NCBI RefSeq assembly: GCF_013487865.1
Contig: NZ_CP047409.1
Span: 62,001 to 126,000 of the forward strand
DNA length: 64,000 bases
Origin: Lactobacillus johnsonii
GTDB taxonomy: Bacteria; Bacillota; Bacilli; Lactobacillales; Lactobacillaceae
Direction of reading: 5' to 3'
This document shows, piece after piece, positions 54,115 to 63,595 of the stretch (positions are counted from its first letter, which is position 1; the number at the start of each line of letters is the position of its first letter). The notes under the pieces are model-generated. The model saw nothing but the letters and a program-made list of their open reading frames with translations, had not been told where the DNA came from and did not search any database. The translations under genes and the position numbers were made by a program.

Positions 54115-55083
54115 TTAGTTTAAGATAATTGCACCGCCAAAGATACCTCTGAACCAACTAACGATAGAATCGATTAGTTTTTGGAACCAGTTTCTAGTTT
54201 CTGGAGTATTGAATTTAGAAAAAATGTTTTTAGCCCCTGATTGAATTTGATCAGTTAATTGGCTAGCTTGTTGTTGGAAATTCTTATCCTTTAAGGCACC
54301 GGAATTTTTAACTTTGATTAGAACATTGATAATTTGTTCTTTTTGATTGTTAGTAATAGTATCACCAAGGTGGTTAATGTTAATTTGATTATTAACAATA
54401 TCTCTAACTCGGCTATCAGAAATATTTTGACCTTGCTTAGCCATTTCTTTTTTAGCACCAGCAACTGCATTATTTAATTGAGCATCCGAGTAGCCATCTT
54501 TACCTTTATTTTGGCTAGTAATTTTGCTCAAAGTGTTCATTTCAGTTTGTGCCGCATTAATTTGCTTTTGGTTCAAAGAATCCCCATTTTTAGCGTAAGC
54601 TGCATAAACACCGGCTAAAGCACCTGATCCATCAATTGGAGTAGCAGAAGTTACATAAATATCTGCATCAGATATTCCGGCAGTTAGGGCTGCATTTTTA
54701 TATTGGTTAGCTGTAATAGTTGTAATGTTATTATGACCGTTATAAGGTAAAATATGAACATTAATACCACTACCGGAGTTAGTCTTTTGAACCATGGCAC
54801 TAGACCAAACGCCGGAGTTATCAGTAAAGTCATAACCAGACGGATTAAGGTATTTTACAAGATCAGATCCAGTAATGGTAATGGTAGTATAATTAGCGCC
54901 ATTTAATGACTGGGTTAAGGTATCAATCGTGCCCTGTTTTTGAGAGGCAGTCAGGGATGTACCTAATGTTACAACAGGAGTGTCATTATCATCGGCTTTA
55001 GCAGTTTTAGTATTAGTAATGGCACTTAGCCCTAAGATTCCACTCGATAAGATAGCAACAAGTGTAGTTAGTATTTTTTTCAT
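54115..55083 (-). CDS. Secreted DUF1002 protein
   Basis: 322 residues. Sec signal peptide (KKILTTLVAILSSGILGLSAI) with a cleavage site near TAKA-DD, then a DUF1002 domain (VTLGTSLTASQKQGTIDTL, NNITTITANQYKNAALTAGISDADIYVTSATPIDGSGALAGVYAAY). C-terminal amphipathic segment WFQKLIDSIVSWFRGIFGG. Extracytoplasmic role unknown. RBS GGAGAAA before the ATG. Confidence 0.85.
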   Translation of the reverse strand: MKKILTTLVAILSSGILGLSAITNTKTAKADDNDTPVVTLGTSLTASQKQGTIDTLTQSLNGANYTTITITGSDLVKYLNPSGYDFTDNSGVWSSAMVQKTNSGSGINVHILPYNGHNNITTITANQYKNAALTAGISDADIYVTSATPIDGSGALAGVYAAYAKNGDSLNQKQINAAQTEMNTLSKITSQNKGKDGYSDAQLNNAVAGAKKEMAKQGQNISDSRVRDIVNNQININHLGDTITNNQKEQIINVLIKVKNSGALKDKNFQQQASQLTDQIQSGAKNIFSKFNTPETRNWFQKLIDSIVSWFRGIFGGAIILN

Positions 55084-55204
55084 AATAAAATTTTCTCCTA
55101 TGAAATATACTCATTTGATGGCTATATTATAACCTAAATAGTTAACTGAATTATGTAAATAAGTATTAAGATGCTATAATCATAAGCAAAAGGAGGCAGA
55201 CGCC

Positions 55205-56035
55205 GTGTTACGCCAGCCAATGTTAACGGTAATTATGCCGGTCTACAATATGGAAAAATATTTAGGCAGGGCACTTGACGCTTTAGCTAAACAAAAAGAT
55301 AGAAATTTCAAATTGCTAATTGTTAATGACGGATCAAAGGATAGAACTCGTGAAGTAGCCGAGTCCTATCGTGATCGGTTCCTTTATTTTGATATTATTA
55401 ATAAGAAAAATGGGGGGCTTTCTGACGCTAGAAATGTTGGAATGGCTCATGTAACTACACCATATTTTACTTTTCATGATGGGGATGATTGGGTAGACTC
55501 AGGCTATACTGCTTACTTTGTCAGAGCCTTTGATGAGCACCCAGATGTTGATATTGTTTCTTGTGGTTTTTGGATTGATTCAGAAAAACGCCATGAAAGT
55601 CATCCTGTAGGAAATAAGCAAAGCGGTGGCTTAATTGATAAAAGAGAAGCTTATTTAAAGATGACTAATGTATTTGGCTCACCTGTTAAGGGCTACACCT
55701 GGAATAAGGGATACAAAATTAGCATCATTAAAAAATATCATTTGCGTTTTGTGGAAGATCTGGCATTTATGGAAGATCAGATTTTTAATGTAAAATATGT
55801 GTCTTTGACTAATGGTTTTTACTATAGCTCAACGCCTTATTATCATTATTGGCAGAGAGCAGATAGTATGGTTCACGACCTTAATCCAAAGAAAATACCA
55901 GATAATTTTAGAGCAAATTATCGAGTTTGGCGTCAAATTATTAAAAGTCTGATGGCAGAGCGTGAGTCCCAAAAAGAAAGTAAAAAAATCGCCAAAAAGG
56001 CATCTTTAAGTGATTTTGACCATCAAGATTTATAA
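55205..56035 (+). CDS. Family 2 glycosyltransferase
   Basis: 276 residues: TVIMPVYNMEKYLGRALDAL, LLIVNDGSKDRT, NGGLSDARNVGM and FHDGDDWVD (DXD) mark a non-processive GT2 of the EpsJ/WchF type. No membrane segment; the C-terminal tail is highly charged (ERESQKESKKIAKKA). GTG start with AAAGGAGG 9 nt upstream. Probably adds a sugar to an envelope glycan. Next gene 24 bp downstream. Confidence 0.87.
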   Translation: MLRQPMLTVIMPVYNMEKYLGRALDALAKQKDRNFKLLIVNDGSKDRTREVAESYRDRFLYFDIINKKNGGLSDARNVGMAHVTTPYFTFHDGDDWVDSGYTAYFVRAFDEHPDVDIVSCGFWIDSEKRHESHPVGNKQSGGLIDKREAYLKMTNVFGSPVKGYTWNKGYKISIIKKYHLRFVEDLAFMEDQIFNVKYVSLTNGFYYSSTPYYHYWQRADSMVHDLNPKKIPDNFRANYRVWRQIIKSLMAERESQKESKKIAKKASLSDFDHQDL

Positions 56036-56059
56036 GAACTTACAACTAAAGGAATAAAT

Positions 56060-56722
56060 ATGAAAGTAAAAGTTAATGGGGTAAAGATTTACTATCAAAA
56101 ATTAGGTAAAGGACATCCCTTAATTTTATTGCATGGACATCGTCAAGATGGTGGGATCTTTGATAAGCTAGTTGCACCTCTTTCTCTATACTATACTGTG
56201 GTAGTTCCTGATATGCGTGGTCATGGACTAAGTGAAGGAGAGGCAAGTGAGCACTATCAAACAGAGGTAGAAGACTTACGAGCCTTTATTAACGCGCTTA
56301 AGTTAGATAAACCATATATTTTAGGCTTTGGTTCTGGTGGCTTGGTAGCCCTTTCTTTAGCTGCGCAAGCTCCAGAATTAGTTTCTAAAGTAATAGTTGC
56401 AGGTACTTATGTTAATGGAAATGGTGTGAACGCAAAACATATTGCTGCTAATACAATTCGTGGATTTTTTAAAGGGGATCGCGATAGTAAGGTGGCCTTA
56501 AGAGAAAGTCATATCCCTGTTGAAACGCTAAAGCGAATAAAAACTCCTACTCTATGTGTAGTTGGAGAAAGAGATTGGGTTAAAGTTGAACATGTTCGCT
56601 GGTATAGTCAATTATTACCTAATTGTCGCTTAGTCTTAATGCCGCGTCAAACTCATTACAGTTATGTTGTTCATAGCTTAAAATTATTAGATTTAATTAA
56701 AGATTTTTGTAAAGAGGACTAG
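56060..56722 (+). CDS. Alpha/beta hydrolase
   Basis: 220 residues: oxyanion motif LLHGHRQDGG, DMRGHGLSE, nucleophile elbow GFGSGG (Ser ~95), acid in VVGERDWV and His in RQTHYSYV. Intracellular esterase/hydrolase-like; substrate unknown. Short for the fold (lid region small). Ends inside its terminator. Confidence 0.85.
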   Translation: MKVKVNGVKIYYQKLGKGHPLILLHGHRQDGGIFDKLVAPLSLYYTVVVPDMRGHGLSEGEASEHYQTEVEDLRAFINALKLDKPYILGFGSGGLVALSLAAQAPELVSKVIVAGTYVNGNGVNAKHIAANTIRGFFKGDRDSKVALRESHIPVETLKRIKTPTLCVVGERDWVKVEHVRWYSQLLPNCRLVLMPRQTHYSYVVHSLKLLDLIKDFCKED

Positions 56723-56740
56723 TTTACTAGTCCTCTTTTT
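56711..56740 (+). terminator. Terminator after the hydrolase gene
   Basis: AAAGAGGACTAG-TTTA-CTAGTCCTCTTT followed by TT; perfect 12-bp stem that includes the stop codon. Confidence 0.92.
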
Positions 56741-56808
56741 CTTTTTGTACTTAAATCAGATAGAATTAATATATAAAGTATAAATTAACGAGGCAGAGGA
56801 TAAGGATT

Positions 56809-57171
56809 ATGAAAGAAATAGTAGTGCAGGGAATGAATGGAGAAATGGTAGTAGAGGGAGATAAGATTACTGTGAAGCATACAGGACCTTTATTTTTAGG
56901 TAAGCGTGAAGTAGTGTTAGATATTCATAGTCTGCAAGCAGTAGTTTATAAAAAAGCACATCTATTGATTAATGGTTTTCTAAAATTAGTACCTAAGGGA
57001 GATAATCCTATGCTTTATCAAACAGCCACCTTACATCAAATGGGAAAAGACGAGTTCGCTATTATTTTACGTGCTTTTGAAAATACAAATCCACAAGATG
57101 CGGAAGATTTTTATACTTATGTTGTTGGTCGTTTAGATCAAATTAAGGCAGCTGAAAAGAATCATTTATAA
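56809..57171 (+). CDS. Hypothetical protein, PH-like fold suspected
   Basis: 120 residues, no signal or membrane segment. Alternating beta pattern (MVVEGDKITVKHTGPLFLG; REVVLDIHSLQAVVYK) and a C-terminal helix (DAEDFYTYVVGRLDQIKAAEK) resemble bacterial PH domains. Single gene ahead of prs. Function unknown. Confidence 0.65.
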   Translation: MKEIVVQGMNGEMVVEGDKITVKHTGPLFLGKREVVLDIHSLQAVVYKKAHLLINGFLKLVPKGDNPMLYQTATLHQMGKDEFAIILRAFENTNPQDAEDFYTYVVGRLDQIKAAEKNHL

Positions 57172-57253
57172 TCTACAGCTGAAAAGTAGAGCAAAATAGG
57201 AATTTTTCGTTATAATAAGAATAGCTGTTAATTTTACAAGGAAGGGCAAATTA

Positions 57254-58243
57254 ATGAAAAAAGAAGAATTGCACGAAATGTTGCACCCAATGAAATTAAT
57301 CGGACTTGGTGGAAACCAAGCTCTAGCAGAAAGAATTGCGGCTGCTTTAGATAAGCCATTACTTGAAACTGCTGTTCAACACTTTAGTGATGGAGAAATT
57401 CAAGTAAACATTACAGAAAGTGTTAGAGGTTGTGATGTCTACGTAATTCAATCTATTCAAGATCCTGTGAATGAAAACTTCATGGAATTAATGATTGTAT
57501 TGGATGCTTTACATCGTGCATCTGCTCACTCTGTTAACGTAGTAATTCCTTATATGGCATATTCTCGTCAAGATACTAAGAATCGTTCACGTGAACCAAT
57601 TACTGCAAAATTATTGGCTAACTTGCTTCAATTGACTGATATTGATGATTTAATTGCAGTTGATTTACATGCATCTCAAATTCAAGGATTCTACAATATC
57701 CCAGTTGATCACTTACATGCGATGCCAATTTTAGCTCAATACTTCTTAGATAATGGTATTGCAAGCAAGGATAATGATGATGTAGTAGTTGTTTCTCCTG
57801 ATCACTCTGGTGCAAAACTTGCACGTACTTTTGGTTCATACTTCGATGCTCCAATTGCTATTGTTGATCAACGCGGTGCACGTTATGACGCAGAAGCTCA
57901 CGATATGATTGGGGACGTCAAAGACAAGACAGTCATTATCGTTGATGACTTGATTGATACTGGTTCTAGAATTGCTTCTTCAACTAGATCAGTCTTAGCT
58001 GCCGGTGCTAAGAAAGTTTATGTTGCTGCAACTCACGCACTACTTTCTCAAAATGCGATCGATGTATTGAACGAATTGCCAGTAGAACAAATCGTAGTAA
58101 CTGATACTATTAAGCACAAGAAGTACCCAGATAGAATGGTTCGTTTATCTGTAGCACGTTTACTTGCTAAAGGTATTGATTATATTTACAACGATAAGTC
58201 AATTCACCAAATTTTTGATGAACAAAACAGAATTCAAGGATAA
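57254..58243 (+). CDS. prs: Ribose-phosphate pyrophosphokinase
   Basis: 329 residues. ATP/ribose-5-P binding GLGGNQALAERIAAAL, FSDGEIQVNI, YMAYSRQDTKNRSREPITAKL, and the PRPP-binding loop VIIVDDLIDTGSRI. Makes PRPP for nucleotide, His and Trp synthesis. RBS GGAAGGG, and highly expressed-type codons. Lactobacilli often carry two prs genes. Confidence 0.94.
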   Translation: MKKEELHEMLHPMKLIGLGGNQALAERIAAALDKPLLETAVQHFSDGEIQVNITESVRGCDVYVIQSIQDPVNENFMELMIVLDALHRASAHSVNVVIPYMAYSRQDTKNRSREPITAKLLANLLQLTDIDDLIAVDLHASQIQGFYNIPVDHLHAMPILAQYFLDNGIASKDNDDVVVVSPDHSGAKLARTFGSYFDAPIAIVDQRGARYDAEAHDMIGDVKDKTVIIVDDLIDTGSRIASSTRSVLAAGAKKVYVAATHALLSQNAIDVLNELPVEQIVVTDTIKHKKYPDRMVRLSVARLLAKGIDYIYNDKSIHQIFDEQNRIQG

Positions 58244-58268
58244 TTCACATTAAAATTTAATATTTAAG

Positions 58269-58309
58269 AAAAGACTGATCTTGGTTTAAAGTTTAGATCA
58301 GTCTTTTTG
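58269..58309 (+). terminator. Terminator after prs
   Basis: AAAAGACTGATCT / AGATCAGTCTTTT, 13-bp stem, T tail. Confidence 0.88.
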
Positions 58310-58391
58310 TGTTTGAACATTTTATATTTAATTAAGAGTAAAATCTAATTAAATCTATCCTTAAAATCATGACTAGCCTTCCAGACATAAT

Positions 58392-58419
58392 TTGACAATT
58401 TTCTCATGCAAGTTATAAT
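58392..58419 (+). promoter_or_regulatory. Promoter of the amino-acid permease
   Basis: Consensus TTGACA, a 16-bp spacer and consensus TATAAT; predicts a leader of about 115 nt. Confidence 0.8.
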
Positions 58420-58477
58420 ACAAACAAATAAAATAGCCAATTAATTGACTATACAAGAATTTTAATTTCATAAAAAG

Positions 58478-58516
58478 AAATGTCTCTAGTATATGTTAAA
58501 TACTAGAGGCATTTTT
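58478..58516 (+). terminator. Leader terminator (attenuator) of the amino-acid permease
   Basis: AAATGTCTCTAGTAT / ATACTAGAGGCATTT followed by TT lies between the promoter and the ribosome site (GGGAGGA), so it would stop transcription before the gene unless read through. Confidence 0.72.
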
Positions 58517-58539
58517 GTCTTTAAGGGAGGACTATAAAA

Positions 58540-59895
58540 TTGGATGAAAAGGAGAAGCTAAAGTTAAAAAGATCACTTAAGAGTCGTCATGTAACAATGA
58601 TTGCAATTGGTGGAGCCATCGGTACTGGATTATTTTTAGGGTCTGGTACAGCTATTCAAAGTGCTGGTCCATCAATTATCTTATCTTATTTGATCGTTGG
58701 TATTATTAGCTTTTTTATGATGAGGGCCTTAGGAGAATTAATTTTAGCGGATCCTGAGCAACACTCATTTATTGAATCAGTGAAAAAATATCTTGGAAAT
58801 CGAATGGAATTTGTTGCAGGCTGGACTTACTGGCTATGCTGGCTTAGTTTAGCTATGGCTGACTTAACTGCAACGGGAATTTATTTGAAATATTGGTTTA
58901 AAAATCTGCCTCAATGGGTCGGACCATTAGTGATTGTCATTTTGTTAATGCTAGTTAACATGGTTAATGTGGGCCTATTTGGAGAGCTTGAGAGTTGGTT
59001 TTCAATGATTAAAGTTTTAGCTATCTTAGCTTTGATCATTACGGGACTAATTCTTTTAATTATGCATACTAAAATCGATTCTAGAACTGTTTCACTAAGT
59101 AACTTGGTAAACTATGGTGGCTTTTTCCCAACAGGATCCTGGGGCTTTCTGAAGTCATTTCAGATGGTAGTTTTTGCATTTGTAGGAATTGAAATTGTGG
59201 GACTGACAGCTGGTGAAACAGCTAATCCTGACAAAGATATTCCCAAGGCAATAAATACTTTGCCAGTTAGAATTGGATTGTTTTATGTTGGCTCGATGAT
59301 TGCTATTATGGCAGTTTATCCATGGAATAAGATTGTTACTACAACCAGTCCTTTTGTACAAGTTTTTGGAGCAATTGGTATTCCAGCAGCTGCCGGAATT
59401 TTAAACTTTGTTGTTTTAACAGCAGCAATGTCAGCGACAAATAGTGCAATTTTTTCAACTAGTAGATCCTTATATGCTTTATCTCGAGGCAATAATGCAC
59501 CTAAGAGATTCGGCAAGTTAAGTAAAAAGGCCGTTCCGAATAATGCCTTAACATTTTCATCTTTAATTTTATTTATTGTGGTAATTCTTAACTATATTAT
59601 GCCGGCTCAAGTTTTTGATATTATTTCTAGTGTTTCAACAATTAACTTTATTATGGTTTGGATAATCATTATGTGGACTCACTTGAAGTATCGAGCAGAA
59701 AATAAGGAGAACCTTGGTAAGTTTAGAATGCCCGGTTTTCCAATAACTAGCTGGATTACAATAATTTTTTATTTAGTAATTTTAGTAATATTAGCCCTAA
59801 TTCCAGCGACTAGACTACCATTAATTATTTCAATTATTTTTATTTTAGCTTTAGCCTTAAGTTATACTCTTTTAGAAAGAAGAAAAAGCAAATAG
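58540..59895 (+). CDS. Amino acid permease, AAT/APC family
   Basis: 451 residues, 12 membrane segments, with the consensus HVTMIAIGGAIGTGLFLGSG (residues 17-36), GPSIILSYLIVGIISFFMMRALGE and ANPDKDIPKAIN. Proton symporters of this family carry aromatic or small neutral amino acids (AroP, CycA, D-Ala/Ser/Gly types). TTG start with GGGAGGA in place; no in-frame ATG lies ahead of the first segment. Expression is probably controlled by the leader terminator. Confidence 0.9.
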   Translation: MDEKEKLKLKRSLKSRHVTMIAIGGAIGTGLFLGSGTAIQSAGPSIILSYLIVGIISFFMMRALGELILADPEQHSFIESVKKYLGNRMEFVAGWTYWLCWLSLAMADLTATGIYLKYWFKNLPQWVGPLVIVILLMLVNMVNVGLFGELESWFSMIKVLAILALIITGLILLIMHTKIDSRTVSLSNLVNYGGFFPTGSWGFLKSFQMVVFAFVGIEIVGLTAGETANPDKDIPKAINTLPVRIGLFYVGSMIAIMAVYPWNKIVTTTSPFVQVFGAIGIPAAAGILNFVVLTAAMSATNSAIFSTSRSLYALSRGNNAPKRFGKLSKKAVPNNALTFSSLILFIVVILNYIMPAQVFDIISSVSTINFIMVWIIIMWTHLKYRAENKENLGKFRMPGFPITSWITIIFYLVILVILALIPATRLPLIISIIFILALALSYTLLERRKSK

Positions 59896-59900
59896 CGAGA

Positions 59901-59931
59901 AAAGCTGACGAATTAAATCGTCAGCTTTTTT
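59901..59931 (+). terminator. Terminator after the permease
   Basis: AAAGCTGACGA / TCGTCAGCTTT followed by T3. Confidence 0.9.
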
Positions 59932-60062
59932 ATATGGGATTAATCTTTAAAAAATGAATCCTAACTCGTTATTAGTAATAGCAGTTGGTATAATAATTGT
60001 AATTAACATCGTGAAAACGCTATACTGTATAGGAATAGAATAAATAGTACGAGGAAAAGGAT

Positions 60063-60722
60063 ATGGCACGACAAAAAAATTTAGTAAGACGGCATGAAAT
60101 ATTACGCAATACTTTTATCCTGCTAAAAAAGAGAGGGATGGAAAATGTATCGCTGCAAATGATTGCGGATAAGTCGGGGATTTCTAAATCATTGCTCCAA
60201 TCTTACTACCCACATAAAAATCTGTTAATTACAGAAATTGTTACTAACTTTATGACGGCTGTTTTAAAAAGTTTAAATGCGACTGACTTTAAAGACTTAA
60301 ATACATATTCTAAAATGAAAATTTTTATTTATTTAATTTTAGAGCAAGGTATTCAAGATGAAGGAGTAGAACGTGTAGTTAAGAGCATTTTAAGTGATAG
60401 TGATTCCCTAGATCGCTGGAGTCAAATTCTTGACGATTGGCTTAGAAATGAAGGCGTTAAGCATGATCTTGGGAGTGATCGTCAAGTTCAGATTGGCTTA
60501 AACTTCATTGTCACAGGTGGGGGAAGTTTATACATAAAACGTACTGAATTGGATTTAGATGCAGATGAAATTTCTGATATAATGGTAAAAACTTTTATGT
60601 CAACATTTCTATCAATAGATGAGTCTAAGATAGATCAAACAATTGATGAAGCAAAATCTGCTTTACAAAAATATGAATTAGCTACTTTGACCCAAATGAT
60701 CAATGAGATGTTTGACAATTAA
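60063..60722 (+). CDS. TetR-family transcriptional regulator
   Basis: 219 residues. N-terminal helix-turn-helix RHEILRNTFILLKKRGMENVSLQMIADKSGISKSLLQSYYPHK is of TetR type; the C-terminal two thirds is a helical ligand domain. ACGAGGAAAAGG precedes the ATG. Probably represses itself and the membrane gene 21 bp downstream. Confidence 0.87.
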   Translation: MARQKNLVRRHEILRNTFILLKKRGMENVSLQMIADKSGISKSLLQSYYPHKNLLITEIVTNFMTAVLKSLNATDFKDLNTYSKMKIFIYLILEQGIQDEGVERVVKSILSDSDSLDRWSQILDDWLRNEGVKHDLGSDRQVQIGLNFIVTGGGSLYIKRTELDLDADEISDIMVKTFMSTFLSIDESKIDQTIDEAKSALQKYELATLTQMINEMFDN

Positions 60723-60743
60723 TTTTTAAGGAAGGTCTAGAAA

Positions 60744-61583
60744 ATGACAGTACGCACACGCAGTGAGCTACGGAGAATTGATCAAGCTCAAACTGTGCAT
60801 GATAAAAGATCCTTTGGAATTGCAATCTTTACAATTGTGGTCTTATTTTTTGGCTTAGTAACTTTTATGAATCCAATTTTTATGAAGAGTCAAATTTCAA
60901 AGGAAAGCAACGGAGTAGTAGCGGAACGATATATTAATCAGAAATTTGATAATTTTGCTGCGGCAATTGGTGCTGATAGAAGTAGTAATAATAGCACTAA
61001 TAATCTTCTTACCGTTGAACAAACAAGACCAATTGCAGATGTGATAATTAATTATACCGTAGGCATCCACCTATTTAGAGCTGAAAATTCTAGTTTAGCT
61101 GATCAAATTAGAAAAATTATATTAACAAAGATAGATGATAATTCTTCTATGGAAGCAAAATCAGTACAAGAAAAGCTCAGGAAGAATAAAAATAGCGGTC
61201 TTTATGCAATTATCACTAGTTTTGGCTTAGCAAATGTTACCTTAATGGCAAACATTGAGATAGTATTATTAGTTTTGAGCATTTTGATAATTATTTTTGT
61301 AGGTATCCTAGGTTATCAGCAAATTAAAAGATTACAAGAAATTGTTTCAACTAGACGTTTAATTCATATGGTTGCTGCTGGAGGGATGAGAGCATCAACT
61401 TGTATGATTGTGATCTTTGGATTACTAGCATTTATTCCAACAATTTTTGATGTTGAAGGCTTTATTTTAAATATCGGTTATTTTTTAGAAATAGCTAGTG
61501 GTATTTTCTTGGAATTAGTAATTGTTGGTGTAGCTTTATTTGTAATTAGTACTATAACGTGGCAGATTACTAGTGCTAAATAG
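60744..61583 (+). CDS. Membrane protein co-transcribed with TetR regulator
   Basis: 279 residues. One N-terminal membrane segment (~25-43), an extracytoplasmic region of about 120 residues with a Ser/Asn-rich stretch, then three segments (NIEIVLLVLSILIIIFVGILGY; MIVIFGLLAFIPTIFD; IFLELVIVGVALFVISTITW). No recognised domain. AAGGAAGG before the ATG. Likely target of the TetR regulator. Confidence 0.72.
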   Translation: MTVRTRSELRRIDQAQTVHDKRSFGIAIFTIVVLFFGLVTFMNPIFMKSQISKESNGVVAERYINQKFDNFAAAIGADRSSNNSTNNLLTVEQTRPIADVIINYTVGIHLFRAENSSLADQIRKIILTKIDDNSSMEAKSVQEKLRKNKNSGLYAIITSFGLANVTLMANIEIVLLVLSILIIIFVGILGYQQIKRLQEIVSTRRLIHMVAAGGMRASTCMIVIFGLLAFIPTIFDVEGFILNIGYFLEIASGIFLELVIVGVALFVISTITWQITSAK

Positions 61584-61597
61584 AGAAATTGAATAAG

Positions 61598-61641
61598 CAC
61601 ACAAAAAGGTCTCAGATTTTAACCTGAGACCTTTTTGTGTG
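61598..61641. terminator. Terminator after the TetR operon
   Basis: CACACAAAAAGGTCTCAG pairs perfectly (18 bp) with CTGAGACCTTTTTGTGTG across an 8-nt loop. Confidence 0.92.
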
Positions 61642-61668
61642 AAATGGCGCCGGATTGGATGATCTTAA

Positions 61669-61690
61669 TTGTATTCAAGTAAGTGTAAAG
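61669..61690. repeat. Dispersed 22-bp repeat, copy 2
   Basis: TTGTATTCAAGTAAGTGTAAAG, the same as at 1501 apart from an AAA insertion there. The spacer 61642-61909 holds no gene that I can see; near its end TACTTTAAAAG/CTTTTAAAGTA (61869-61892) may terminate the CAP-protein gene. Confidence 0.5.
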
Positions 61691-61909
61691 TAGTTAGGGT
61701 ATAAAATAATTGTAATATGCAACAGCCATAATGGCTCTTGTAAGGGTCCTCAACCATTTCTCAATACTTATTTTTACAGTAATTAAGCTTTAAATCAAGT
61801 TGAAACCATTAATTATTCTTAAATAATATAATATGTTTGGATTGTACCAAAAGAATATTCTTAAATTACAAATTAGTTACTTTAAAAGAGCTTTTAAAGT
61901 ATTAGTTTA

Positions 61910-63436
61910 TTAATTAAATTGCCTAATCCATTGCTTTTTACCAAGATAATACCAAGTTGTATGGTTGGTTGTAATAGATTGACCGTAAGCATAGCTTTTT
62001 CCAGGGGTAACGTGATTAGAAGTTGTTTTTTGTAAACTAGGATAAGGGCTAGTGTAAATATGAGTATCAAGAGAACTATTATCAATATTTACTACGCCGG
62101 CAGTTAGGTCTGGATTACCGTAAACATAGAAATTATGGAACCATTGATCTTCACCTAAATTGTAGTAAGAGTAACCGTCTTGATAAGAACGACCAAAAAT
62201 TATCGGGTTCATGCGACGATTTTTATTTAAAGAATCACGTAACTCTTCTGCTTGAAGTAAAAGAGCAGATTTAATGGTTGTATTTGAAGAAGGATCATCA
62301 GCTTGTTTTAAGATATTGCGGGTTGTTTCATCAGTAGCCTCTTTAATATTTTGAGAGGATGAGATAGTAGATGAATTTTTAACCTTGTTTTTAGTCTTAG
62401 TGCTATCTTCCGAAACTTCTAATTCTGGTTGATTGGCTGCTACTTGATTAAAAAGCTTAAAGCTGTACTGATAGACATTAGAAATATTTACGTTATATTC
62501 ATGTCCTGAGACTAACTTAATATCTCCAGGAAAATAGGTCAGAATAGTGTCGAAATAACCGTATCCTTTGTTACTAAAGTTATTAACTTTTGTTGCTTGA
62601 CTTGTTTGACCGGTATCAAGATCAGTAATTGTAATTTTGGGAGTACCAGAAATAGTTTTGTCCGATAAATAGAGGGACCAGGCGATATTATTTCCCTGAA
62701 GTAATTCGATTGGAAAAACGCCACTATTTGGATAAGCAACTGTACTTTTTGCAGCTGCTTTGTAGCCATCACTTGGATAGGCAACTTGTTGAACAGAATA
62801 GCGATAATTATTTTCACCATAAGCTGCGCCAATACCTGTAGTTGTAAGTCGACTAGATAAAAGCCATGCGCGGTGTCCCGTGTCTGAACCATCAAGATTA
62901 TAGGTATCAGTTAATAAATCTGTGATTACGTCCCCAGCGGATTGATTACTTACGTTAAAGTTAAGGTTTGAACTTGCAGAGACGTTTTTGGCAATTGTCC
63001 AGTATGTCTCATTAATATAATCAGGTTTAGTTTCACTAGGGAGGCCATGTTGGTTAGTGAATGGGTTAGCTTTGATTGCGGCCATAACGCTTGCCGTGAT
63101 TTGAGCGTTATCATTATCGGTTTTATTTGTTGAAATACTTGGTAAGTCAAATAAAGCTCGGTAAAAATTAATATAATCTAATTGAGAATTGATATAAGAA
63201 TTTGTAACAGAACCGGGTGAAAAGGGAGCCGTGAGATGAGGAGTGCTGGCATAAAGATTATCTGCATTGAAATTTTCTTTAGGTAAATTTTTATATTGAT
63301 TTTGAATTTGATGAACTTCTTGAATTTCATCTTTAGTAAAGGTTGCAGCCTGTGCGTTAGTAACTATAACGGTAGAAGTAGTTGTACTTAACACAATAGT
63401 TGCTAAAAAAGTGGCTGCTTTTTTAGTAAAAGTCAT
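61910..63436 (-). CDS. Secreted CAP (SCP/PR1) domain protein with C-terminal wall-binding-like repeats
   Basis: 508 residues from ATG 63436, behind AAAAGGAG; an ATG at 63508 adds an unlikely extension. Sec signal peptide (TKKAATFLATIVLSTTTSTVIV...NAQA), then a CAP domain (~60-240; INFYRALFDLPSI, GHRAWLLSSRLTTTGIG), a beta-rich middle, a Ser/Lys-rich linker and two related C-terminal units with YYNLGEDQWFHNF and TTWYYLGKKQWIRQF, similar to SLAP-type wall modules. Probably a surface protein of gut lactobacilli. Confidence 0.85.
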   Translation of the reverse strand: MTFTKKAATFLATIVLSTTTSTVIVTNAQAATFTKDEIQEVHQIQNQYKNLPKENFNADNLYASTPHLTAPFSPGSVTNSYINSQLDYINFYRALFDLPSISTNKTDNDNAQITASVMAAIKANPFTNQHGLPSETKPDYINETYWTIAKNVSASSNLNFNVSNQSAGDVITDLLTDTYNLDGSDTGHRAWLLSSRLTTTGIGAAYGENNYRYSVQQVAYPSDGYKAAAKSTVAYPNSGVFPIELLQGNNIAWSLYLSDKTISGTPKITITDLDTGQTSQATKVNNFSNKGYGYFDTILTYFPGDIKLVSGHEYNVNISNVYQYSFKLFNQVAANQPELEVSEDSTKTKNKVKNSSTISSSQNIKEATDETTRNILKQADDPSSNTTIKSALLLQAEELRDSLNKNRRMNPIIFGRSYQDGYSYYNLGEDQWFHNFYVYGNPDLTAGVVNIDNSSLDTHIYTSPYPSLQKTTSNHVTPGKSYAYGQSITTNHTTWYYLGKKQWIRQFN

Positions 63437-63595
63437 AATTACTCCTTTTAGCGAATCATATAGTAGCATGATAGTAATATATATAACGTAATTATAAAAA
63501 AATTGCATTCTTTTTAGACTTTTTTTCGAAATTGATGCATTATAGCGTCACGATTGTTTATAATAAGGTTTCGAGGACAAAAAGGAGATAAAAAT

